Shown piece after piece: positions 1 through 5,380 of a DNA stretch of 5,380 nt. The translations under genes were made by a program, and so were the position numbers. Origin of the DNA: Acidobacteriaceae bacterium (GTDB lineage: Bacteria > Acidobacteriota > Terriglobia > Terriglobales > Acidobacteriaceae); assembly GCA_003132825.1 (NCBI GenBank), contig PKYX01000274.1, positions 1 to 5,380 of the forward strand, read 5' to 3'. The notes under the pieces are model-generated. The model was given only the letters and a program-made list of their open reading frames with translations. It made no database searches and was not told the DNA's origin. Every line of letters begins with the position of its first letter. The first letter of the stretch is position 1.

Positions 1-1
1 C

Positions 2-523
2 AAGCTGAACGACGGCAACTACAAACTGAACTATCGTCGCGGCTACTACGCCGACAATCCCCCCGCCGCACCCGCCTCTGCCAGCGACCAACTGGATCCC
101 AGTTTCGAGACCGCCCTGGCGCCGGGCATTGCTCCGGCCACGCAGATTCTCTTTACCGTGCGCGCCACCCCACCCGCCTCCCAGCTCACGCCTGGCACCC
201 TTCCCTACACTCTGGTCTACGCCGCCAACCCGCAGGGTTTACGGCTCGACGAGGGCGCTAACCATCAACGCCATGGCCATCTCGTTTTCGCCGCCGCTGC
301 CTATGATGCCCATGACAAGCTGATCAACTCCTTCTGGCACGCCCTGCCGCTCGATCTCGGTCCCGCCGAGTACGCGCAGGCTCAAACCAGCGGAATTTTC
401 TTTCAGAAAGAATTCGATGTGCCGGAAGGCACCATGGCCTTGCGCGTCGGGGTCTTCGACCCTGCCTCGGGAGCAATGGGGACTCTCGACATCCCACTGT
501 TCCCGGCGGTCACCAAACCGTAG
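2..523 (+). CDS. VWFA-related Acidobacterial domain protein, C-terminal part (5' truncated by window)
   Basis: The frame is open from the left edge (first whole codon at base 2) to a TAG at 521-523, giving the last 173 residues. The fragment opens with a segment containing RRGYYA (fragment residues 12-17). That resembles the 'R.GYYA' stretch that closes the von Willebrand A-type domain in the large acidobacterial family 'VWFA-related Acidobacterial domain'. The rest fits the C-terminal beta-rich extension of these proteins: an LVFAAAAYDAHDKLINS segment, then a QKEFDVPEGTMALRVGV segment and GTLDIPLF close to the end. Members usually have an export signal and a von Willebrand A domain with a metal-binding site; those parts lie outside the window, so neither export nor the metal site can be checked. 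The biochemical role of the family is not well established. The assignment is from remembered family style and is fairly secure for the family, weak for function. No obvious rho-independent terminator follows; the 14-bp repeat array starts 7 bases after the stop. Confidence 0.8.
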   Translation, partial: KLNDGNYKLNYRRGYYADNPPAAPASASDQLDPSFETALAPGIAPATQILFTVRATPPASQLTPGTLPYTLVYAANPQGLRLDEGANHQRHGHLVFAAAAYDAHDKLINSFWHALPLDLGPAEYAQAQTSGIFFQKEFDVPEGTMALRVGVFDPASGAMGTLDIPLFPAVTKP

Positions 524-530
524 GCGTACG

Positions 531-586
531 CGACTTGGTTCCACCGACTTTGTTCCACCGACTTGGTTCAACGGACCTGGTTCCAC
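531..586. repeat. 14-bp imperfect tandem repeat, four copies
   Basis: Four head-to-tail units are visible: CGACTTGGTTCCAC (531-544), CGACTTTGTTCCAC (545-558), CGACTTGGTTCAAC (559-572) and GGACCTGGTTCCAC (573-586). Units 2 and 3 each differ from unit 1 at one base and unit 4 at two. The period of 14 is not a multiple of three, so the array is not built as a protein repeat. It lies between the convergent ends of the VWFA-related gene and the minus-strand two-TM pseudogene, whose predicted stop (568-570) falls inside the array. The function is unknown. Confidence 0.9.
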
Positions 587-1141
587 CAGGCGCGTAAAAC
601 TCCCCGCGGCAGCCCCGACTGAGTGCCTTCAAATGGAGCGTGTGGCGCAGCTTCCCAAACTGCGCCCGCGAGCGTAGTGCATTCGATCTCATGCAGCTTG
701 GTTTCAATCCACTGCCGCGACCCCCTGGCGCACTCCCGCACACCGCAGGATGAATCAGAAAACGGTAGCGCAGCAGACGGCAGGACTCGGCCTGGTGCCG
801 CCACCGCAACCACTCTTCCTTCCATTGACCGATCCAGCCGAGGATGACGACTACGATCGCAACCCCCGCTGACCACAGCTCGAGCTCATGACGCGCCGGC
901 GGGGCAGCCATTTCGGCGCGAACGCTTGGGAGCCGAAACCCATCGGGTAGTAGCTGAGCGCGACAATCGCAGTGGCCACGACCACCGTCGCGCTTCGCCC
1001 CGCGCCATGGGTCATCCAGCGATGGGCCCGCCGGAATGCCACCGCCTACGACGGCCCCAGCGCGCGCATCATGCCCGCCGTCTTCGTTCCGGCGACCCGG
1101 GCTCCCACAACCTTGGCGCACACCATCCTGGTGCACACCAT
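568..1141 (-). pseudogene. Broken two-transmembrane SLATT/DUF4231-like gene (three frames)
   Basis: No single frame gives a sensible protein, but three minus-strand pieces join end to end. Piece A (1141 to about 900) has a possible start at 1139-1141, an in-frame TAG at 1046-1048, then RRAHRWMTHGAGRS and a hydrophobic stretch SATVVVATAIVALSYYP (first membrane helix). Piece B (about 900 to 737) has HELELWSAGVAIVVVILGWIGQW (second helix, bases about 890-822) followed by KEEWLRWRHQAESCRLLRYRF. Piece C (about 744 to 568) has RQWIETKLHEIE and ends LRAWWNQVR at a TGA. A membrane hairpin followed by W..(Y/W)R..AE..R...(Y/F).F is the pattern I associate with SLATT/DUF4231-type proteins, which are thought to be pore-forming effectors or sensors. 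Each frame change equals loss of one base (or gain of two). An alternative ATG at 1173-1175, four bases after the RyR stop, lies in frame B. The reading as a decayed gene is fairly firm; the family name is an inference. Confidence 0.55.
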
Positions 1142-1145
1142 TCTG
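1086..1145. repeat. 15-bp degenerate tandem repeat at the 5' end of the two-TM pseudogene
   Basis: Two clear copies, GCGCACACCATCCTG (1116-1130) and GTGCACACCATTCTG (1131-1145), differ at two bases. Going left, 1101-1115 (GCTCCCACAACCTTG) keeps 10 of 15 positions, and 1086-1100 is a further, very degenerate unit. The 15-bp period keeps the frame, so on the minus strand, in the frame of the first membrane helix, it encodes pentapeptides of the type RMVCT / RMVCA / KVVGA / RVAGT. The two right-hand copies are certain; the left-hand ones are suggestive only. Confidence 0.6.
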
Positions 1146-1179
1146 ACTCGTCCGATCTGATTCTCCCTGTGCCATGTGG

Positions 1180-1466
1180 CTAATCCTTCACGATGCGGTA
1201 GCCGAGCGCCAGCACTGCCCTCACGCTTTCCATGGCCGTGCTCCCGGTCGTATACCTTTTCTTTTTCCGGCAGCTCATCGTAAAGGAATCAGCGAAGGAT
1301 GCTCCTTGCGCTGGTCATTGCGCTCCGGACCAAAACGCCAGCTCTGCGCCATGCGTTCCTGCGCCCAAACTTCATGGGTGTTCTTCGAAAGCGCTTCCGT
1401 CAAGTTGTGAATCTCGGGGCTGAGTTTGATGTGTGAAGTGTCAATCGGCCTAGGCTTGTAGCTCAT
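1180..1466 (-). pseudogene. Stand-alone RyR-domain gene with two single-base frameshifts
   Basis: From the ATG at 1464-1466 the frame reads 61 residues beginning MSYKPRPIDTSHIKL and containing HEVWAQERMAQSWRFGP and RKEHPSLIP, then fails. One extra base in the A-run 1282-1284 shifts it; the next frame reads YDELPEKEKVYDR. One extra base in the C-run 1243-1245 shifts it again; the third frame reads STAMESVRAVLALGYRIVKD and stops at TAG 1180-1182. Removing the two extra bases gives exactly 95 codons (94 residues), the usual size of bacterial single RyR-domain proteins. It also restores the hallmark order of this fold: YKP.PIDTS, L......A.N.H..WA..R...W.(Y/F)GP.R, KEHP.L.PY..L...EK.YDR and LALGY.I. 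RyR domains (Pfam RyR) are named from the repeats of eukaryotic ryanodine receptors. The bacterial versions are thought to be small ligand- or protein-binding modules; the exact role is unknown. It lies directly upstream of the two-TM pseudogene on the same strand. A sequencing error in these short homopolymers is the main alternative to real decay. Confidence 0.85.
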
Positions 1467-1472
1467 TCCGGG

Positions 1473-1478
1473 ATTTTA
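1473..1478 (-). promoter_or_regulatory. Possible -10 box for a leaderless RyR transcript
   Basis: On the minus strand TAAAAT (5 of 6 to TATAAT) is followed by six bases and then the ATG of the RyR gene. A transcript starting about seven bases after the -10 box would begin at or next to the A of the start codon, and no Shine-Dalgarno sequence is visible. That arrangement is typical of leaderless genes. No good -35 element is seen at the usual distance. Confidence 0.35.
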
Positions 1479-1567
1479 CGAGGGTAGACCTGGGGCGCGA
1501 CTCTTTCACGGAATCGGCGAGAACCCGCGCTTCACCCGAGTGGGGTTACGGGCCTTAACAAAGGAAC

Positions 1568-1596
1568 TTGCCATCAGTGGAAAACTAGGCTATTGT
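1568..1596 (+). promoter_or_regulatory. Predicted sigma-70-type promoter of the S53 protease
   Basis: TTGCCA (1568-1573, 5 of 6 to TTGACA) and TATTGT (1591-1596, 4 of 6 to TATAAT, keeping the strongest T, A and final T) are separated by exactly 17 bases. The predicted transcript would start near 1603 and carry a leader of about 60 bases before the protease ATG. This is a match to consensus only; no operator or attenuator is evident. Confidence 0.45.
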
Positions 1597-1656
1597 TCTG
1601 CTCCCCGTCGCACCCGACCGCTTGCATAGCGGCAAGGCAGCTGAGTCGATATCTGT

Positions 1657-1660
1657 GAGG
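1657..1660 (+). promoter_or_regulatory. Ribosome binding site of the S53 protease
   Basis: GAGG ends five bases before the ATG at 1666-1668. It supports this start, which also gives a complete signal peptide. Confidence 0.6.
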
Positions 1661-1665
1661 ACCCA

Positions 1666-4600
1666 ATGCGACCCCTTTGTAGGTTGTTTGTTTTGTTGTG
1701 CTTTGGTCCGTTCGCCTCATTCCTGGCTCCCGTCGAAACAACCGCGCAAACCAACCCCGCGCAACCCCGTCTCGCAGCACCGATCGACGAAGCCCAACGC
1801 ACAGTCCTGAAAGGAAATACCCACCCGCTGGCCCTCCCGCAGTATGACCGCGGCGCGGCCCCGGCCAACCTGGCGATGAACCGCATGCTGCTGGTGCTGA
1901 AGCGCAGCCCGGAGCAGGAAGCCGCCCTACGCAAATTGCTCGATGACCAGCAGGATCGGTCCTCCTCCAGCTACCATCAATGGCTGACTCCGGACGAGTT
2001 CGGGAGGCAGTTCGGCCCGGCGGACCAGGATATGCAGGTGATTAGGTCCTGGGTCGAGTCGCACGGCTTCCAGATCAATAGTGTGTCCAAGGGCCGGACC
2101 GTGATTGAGTTCTCCGGCAGCGCGGGCGAAGTACAGGAAGCCTTCCATACGGCGATTCACAAATTTACGGTGAAGGGCGAGGATCACTGGGCGAACGCCA
2201 GCGACCCGCAAATCCCTACGGCGCTCACCCCGGTGGTAGCGGGAGTGCACACGCTGCACAACTTTTACAAGCAGCCGCAGATTCATCTTGCAGCCCAAAA
2301 GATCTCGGCCAAGTTCTTGCCGGGGGCCCCAGGCAAGCCTCCCCAGGTCACGTTTCCTGACGTCCCCGCGTTCTACGCACTCGCGCCCGCGGATTACTCG
2401 AAGATCTACAACCTCAACCCGGTTTATGCCAGCTTGGGCTCAGGCAACAGCGCCCTCATCGCGGTGGTGGGACGAAGCAACCTGTTTCAGGGCGGGTCCG
2501 ACGTCAATAATTTTGCCAATGTATTTCAATTCGGAAACCTTAACTTCCTCGTTACTTTGAATGGCCCCGATCCCGGCGACTTGGGAGGTGGGGAAGAGGC
2601 GGAGGCCACCTTGGACACGACCTGGTCGGCCGCGATCGCACCGCCCAACGCCATGGTCAATTTGGTTGTCTCCGCTTCGACCAACACGACCGACGGGGTC
2701 GACCTCTCCGAGGTGTTCATCATCGACCATGACCTGTGGGACGTCATGACGGAGAGCTTCTCGGGATGTGAAGCCAGTGTTATGTCTGCCGAAGCGACCA
2801 GCATTTCTCAACTCGCGGAGGAGGCGGCAGCGCAGGGCATCACTTACATCGTTTCCTCGGATGACTCGGGCGCGGAAGGCTGCGACAGCCCCACGTCCGT
2901 GGCGACGGGCCCGCTGTCGGTCAACGTATTGGCCTCAACCCCATTCACGGTCGCGGTCGGGGGTACGACCTTCGACGAGAATGGGTCGGAACCGACCTAT
3001 TGGAGCGCGTCGAACGGAACCGGGTTTGAGTCCGCCCTTTCCTACATTCCAGAAGACGTGTGGAATGAGAGCTGCAGCGCTGCGAAGTGCGGCGGCGATG
3101 TCACGCTCTGGGCCAGCGGAGGTGGCGTCAGTAGTTATTTCCCCAAACCCTCGTGGCAATCGGGCGTGGCCGGCATCCCGAACGACGGGTTCCGGGACGT
3201 TCCTGACGTTTCGCTCAGCGCTGCGAGCCATGACCCGTACCTGCTCTGCCTGGAGGGCTCCTGTGTCCCCAATTCTCAGGGCGAGATTGAATTCGCGGCC
3301 GTTTCCGGCACCTCCGCCGCAGCGCCTTCCTTCGCGGGCATCGCTGCCTTGCTCAATACCCAGCTCAATACGCCCCGCCAGGGACAGATCGACTACGTTC
3401 TCTACAAACTGGCGGCGGCGGAAACTTTCTCCCAGTGCAATGCTTCCAACCATGCAGCGCTACCGGCCGGCAGTTGCGTTTTCAACGACGTAACTTCGGG
3501 CAACAATGCCGTGCCCGGCGAAACTGGCTATGGCACGGCAAGCGCCCCCTTTCAGAGCGGGGTGGGATATGATCTCGCCACTGGGCTCGGATCCGTCAAC
3601 GTTGCCAATCTTGCGACGGCCTGGAGCTCGGTAACCTTTAGCCCAACCACAACCACCCTGTCGCTCAGCCCTACCACCAACATCACCCATGGCTCGCCGG
3701 TCCAGGTAAACGCCACCGTCGCCCCCAATAGTGCCAGCGGAACACCGACCGGTGACGTCTTCCTGCTGGCCCACACCGAGGTCGGAGGGCAACCGCCAAC
3801 CAGCGTCGGGTTCTTTCCGCTCGCCGGAGGTTCGGTTTCATCGACCACAAACGCATTACCCGGCGGAAGCTACGTGGTCACGGCCCGCTATGGCGGAGAC
3901 GGGACCTTTGCGCCCAGCACTTCGTCGCCCTCTCCCACCATCACGGTTTCTCCTGAGCCTAGTGCGACGGCGGCATCTGCCTTTACCACCGACCAGAATG
4001 GCCACCTGGTTCCGTTCCTCACCGGAACCTACGGCAGCTTTGTTTATCTGCGGGCCGACGTCACGGGCGCGTCTGGGTCGGGGACGCCGACCGGATCGAT
4101 CACCTTCCAAGACGCCGGTGGACAGAACGTGGTGGGCTTTTTTTCATTGAACAGCGAAGGCAACACCGCGACCCCGAACGGCGTATTCACCATAGCCGGG
4201 GGTCCGCACGCCATCACGGCGGCCTATAGCGGCGATCCGAGCTTCAATCCCAGCACATCGTCGCCCCTCAACCTCGCAATCACGCCAGCTTCGACTACGA
4301 CCACGATGACCCCGACCATCAATTCCCAAGGCAGTGGTGCGGTATTTGCTGCGACCATCGCGACTAATAGCGGTGGCAATCCTCCGACCGGCACGGTCAC
4401 TTTCTCTGCGGGCGGCAATCCACTCGGTAGCGTTCCAGTCAATGGCGTCACCAAAGCGCAGACCGGAACTGCGCAAGCCACCGCCAGTTTCACCGACACC
4501 GAGCTCGCGAACGGCCAGTACACCGTCACCGCAACCTACAACGGCGACACCAACTATGCGGCCTCCAGTTCCGCTGCCGGCTCGATCAACTTGCAGCCTG

Positions 4601-5127
4601 ATTTCAGCCTGTCTCTGAACGCGACGCAGCTCACCGCGGCCATTCCCGGCAATGCGGTGTCGATCGAGCTGGCGGTCGCTGGGCTCGACAACTTCAACGG
4701 GACGATTAGCTTTGCGGCAACATCCTGCGCGGGTTTGCCAGCAGAGAGCAGCTGCAGTTTCAGCCCCGCCTCCATCGCCGGCACCGGTTCGACGCAGATT
4801 GCCGTCATGACGAGCGGACCTCACCCGGCCGCAACACGAGGGATGCCGGTTGCCAGGGGCCTCGCGTGGTGGACGACCGGCTTCGGAGTTTCCCTTTCCT
4901 GCGTTTTCCTGATGGGAGTACCCGAAAAGAAAGGACGTTGGCCTACCCTGCTGTTTCTGCTGGTTTTGGCATCCCTGCTCACTCTACCCAGCTGCGGAGG
5001 GGGCAGCAGCAGCGGCGGCGGCCCCCAGATCGATCAGGGCACCCCGCCTGGTGCCTACTCCGTGACGGTCACCGCCAGCAGCGGCAATCTTTCGCACACC
5101 GCTAGCTTCACGCTGGTGGTGCAGTAG
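1666..5127 (+). CDS. Secreted sedolisin-type (S53) serine-carboxyl protease with Ig-like C-terminal repeats
   Basis: 1153 residues, intact. Residues 1-27 are a signal peptide (MRPLCR, hydrophobic core, possible cleavage after TTA), so the protein is exported. Residues about 63-200 form the pro-kumamolisin activation domain (LKRSPEQEAAL, SYHQWLTPDEFGRQFGP, FHTAIHKF), which keeps such enzymes inactive until they cleave themselves, usually at acid pH. The peptidase domain covers about 230-655. By family motifs the catalytic Glu/Asp are E313 and D317 (EATLD), the oxyanion Asp is D400 (SSDDSG) and the nucleophile is S550 in SGTSAAAP. The calcium site is D608 (FNDVTSGNN) plus G632, G634 and D636 (GVGYDLATGLG). 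It should therefore be an active endopeptidase degrading external protein. Three Ig-like repeats of about 100 residues follow (661-765, 766-876, 877-978), each ending in an (A/Y)Y.GD..(F/Y).(A/P)S motif. The last beta domain (979-1153) is split by two hydrophobic segments (1068-1085 and 1094-1108) and a C1110-GGG stretch, then resumes at GTPPGAYSVTVTA. The Ig repeats probably serve as spacers or surface binding modules. It is transcribed alone, with its own promoter and RBS. Confidence 0.93.
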   Translation: MRPLCRLFVLLCFGPFASFLAPVETTAQTNPAQPRLAAPIDEAQRTVLKGNTHPLALPQYDRGAAPANLAMNRMLLVLKRSPEQEAALRKLLDDQQDRSSSSYHQWLTPDEFGRQFGPADQDMQVIRSWVESHGFQINSVSKGRTVIEFSGSAGEVQEAFHTAIHKFTVKGEDHWANASDPQIPTALTPVVAGVHTLHNFYKQPQIHLAAQKISAKFLPGAPGKPPQVTFPDVPAFYALAPADYSKIYNLNPVYASLGSGNSALIAVVGRSNLFQGGSDVNNFANVFQFGNLNFLVTLNGPDPGDLGGGEEAEATLDTTWSAAIAPPNAMVNLVVSASTNTTDGVDLSEVFIIDHDLWDVMTESFSGCEASVMSAEATSISQLAEEAAAQGITYIVSSDDSGAEGCDSPTSVATGPLSVNVLASTPFTVAVGGTTFDENGSEPTYWSASNGTGFESALSYIPEDVWNESCSAAKCGGDVTLWASGGGVSSYFPKPSWQSGVAGIPNDGFRDVPDVSLSAASHDPYLLCLEGSCVPNSQGEIEFAAVSGTSAAAPSFAGIAALLNTQLNTPRQGQIDYVLYKLAAAETFSQCNASNHAALPAGSCVFNDVTSGNNAVPGETGYGTASAPFQSGVGYDLATGLGSVNVANLATAWSSVTFSPTTTTLSLSPTTNITHGSPVQVNATVAPNSASGTPTGDVFLLAHTEVGGQPPTSVGFFPLAGGSVSSTTNALPGGSYVVTARYGGDGTFAPSTSSPSPTITVSPEPSATAASAFTTDQNGHLVPFLTGTYGSFVYLRADVTGASGSGTPTGSITFQDAGGQNVVGFFSLNSEGNTATPNGVFTIAGGPHAITAAYSGDPSFNPSTSSPLNLAITPASTTTTMTPTINSQGSGAVFAATIATNSGGNPPTGTVTFSAGGNPLGSVPVNGVTKAQTGTAQATASFTDTELANGQYTVTATYNGDTNYAASSSAAGSINLQPDFSLSLNATQLTAAIPGNAVSIELAVAGLDNFNGTISFAATSCAGLPAESSCSFSPASIAGTGSTQIAVMTSGPHPAATRGMPVARGLAWWTTGFGVSLSCVFLMGVPEKKGRWPTLLFLLVLASLLTLPSCGGGSSSGGGPQIDQGTPPGAYSVTVTASSGNLSHTASFTLVVQ

Positions 5128-5176
5128 CCGAGCCATCCTTCGCGGGATTGATTGCGCTGAATCATCGGCAACAATG

Positions 5177-5206
5177 AAAAGGGCGACCCGAGAGAGCGGG
5201 CCGCCC
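5177..5206 (-). terminator. Intrinsic terminator of the convergent minus-strand gene
   Basis: On the minus strand, GGGCGGCCCG pairs with CGGGTCGCCC around a CTCTCT loop, giving a ten-pair stem (one G-U wobble), followed at once by TTTT. On the plus strand the same position is an A-C mismatch and no T-run follows. The terminator therefore serves the gene ending at 5240, 33 bases upstream of the hairpin, rather than the protease. Confidence 0.75.
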
Positions 5207-5239
5207 GGATTGGGACCGAATCGAACTGTTCGCCGCCAC

Positions 5240-5380
5240 CTAGGCTGCCCGGGCGGGCCTGTATCCGGATTCTCCGGCCTTCTTCATGGCTGCGAGAGCC
5301 TCATCTGCCGAGAGCAGCGGAGTCGTGTGGACTGATTTGAGGGCTCCTCCGCCGGCAAAGGCAATCGCTAACCCGGCGGC
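5240..5380 (-). CDS. Unrecognised protein, C-terminal 46 residues (5' end beyond the window)
   Basis: The frame is open on the minus strand from the right edge to TAG at 5240-5242, too short for a usual ORF cut-off. It starts with a small hydrophobic stretch (GLAIAFAGGGAL), then SVHTTPLLSADEALAAMKKAG and ends GYRPARAA. I do not recognise the family. The well-formed minus-strand terminator just behind the stop is the best support that this is a real gene end. The hydrophobic stretch could be the end of a membrane helix, but the fragment is too short to judge. It converges on the protease gene. Confidence 0.5.
   Translation of the reverse strand, partial: AAGLAIAFAGGGALKSVHTTPLLSADEALAAMKKAGESGYRPARAA

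Noticed and set aside
531..586. A CRISPR array
   Set aside because: The 14-bp units abut with no spacers between them, and no cas gene is present.
510..1175. A 221-residue minus-strand open frame that could be called as one gene
   Set aside because: Only its middle (about residues 94-147) has protein-like composition. Its N-terminal third and its C-terminal part, which runs through the 14-bp repeat, look like out-of-frame translation, while better coding signal lies in the other two frames.
926..1183. Plus-strand small open frames across the pseudogene region
   Set aside because: They are histidine/arginine/proline-rich shadows of the minus-strand remnants, without a ribosome binding site or recognisable motif.
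1522..1547. Inverted repeat AACCC...GGGTT with an inner CAC/GTG pair, a possible hairpin in the divergent intergenic region
   Set aside because: The stem is short and interrupted by a six-base bulge, and there is no T-run on either side, so neither a terminator nor a structured RNA can be supported.
4144..4824. Long minus-strand open frame (226 codons) opposite the protease C-terminus
   Set aside because: It is antisense to an intact gene with a clear domain structure, is arginine/glycine-rich as expected from GC-rich antisense reading, and has no recognisable motif.
5128..5206. Terminator for the S53 protease on the plus strand
   Set aside because: The only good hairpin has an A-C mismatch and no T-run on the plus strand. 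It fits the opposite strand, where a G-U pair and TTTT complete it.

Overview
The window looks like chromosomal DNA of an Acidobacteriota bacterium, probably Terriglobia-like. It is GC-rich, and its two best-recognised genes are types that are strongly expanded in that phylum: a 'VWFA-related Acidobacterial domain' protein and a secreted sedolisin (S53) protease with a C-terminal train of Ig-like domains. This assignment rests on gene content and style only; there is no rRNA or other phylogenetic marker here.

Layout from left to right. (1) 2-523, plus strand: the 3' end of the VWFA-related gene. (2) 531-586: four copies of a 14-bp tandem repeat just behind it. (3) 568-1466, minus strand: what first looks like a 1.1-kb gap (to 1665) holds two tightly spaced, broken genes. 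The upstream one (1466 to 1180) is a stand-alone RyR-domain gene of 94 codons carrying two single-base insertions. The downstream one (about 1141 to 568) is a two-transmembrane, SLATT/DUF4231-like gene scattered over three reading frames, with an extra in-frame stop. A 15-bp tandem repeat lies across its 5' end. (4) 1467-1665: a divergent intergenic region with a likely -10 box for the RyR gene, placed so that its transcript would be leaderless, and a good sigma-70-type promoter plus ribosome binding site for the protease. Nothing else convincing is seen in it. (5) 1666-5127, plus strand: an intact 1153-residue secreted S53 protease (signal peptide, pro-kumamolisin propeptide, catalytic domain with all expected active-site and calcium residues, three Ig-like repeats, and a last Ig-like domain interrupted by a membrane hairpin). 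(6) 5128-5380: a convergent minus-strand gene enters from the right; only its last 46 codons and its intrinsic terminator are in the window.

The intact genes do not form an obvious pathway together. The point of most interest is the decayed pair RyR + two-TM protein. Both domain types have been described in comparative genomics of predicted nucleotide- or ion-sensing conflict systems, and here they look like the remains of a compact two-gene operon. Whether the disruptions are real decay or assembly error cannot be settled from the window, but the genes on either side show no such damage.
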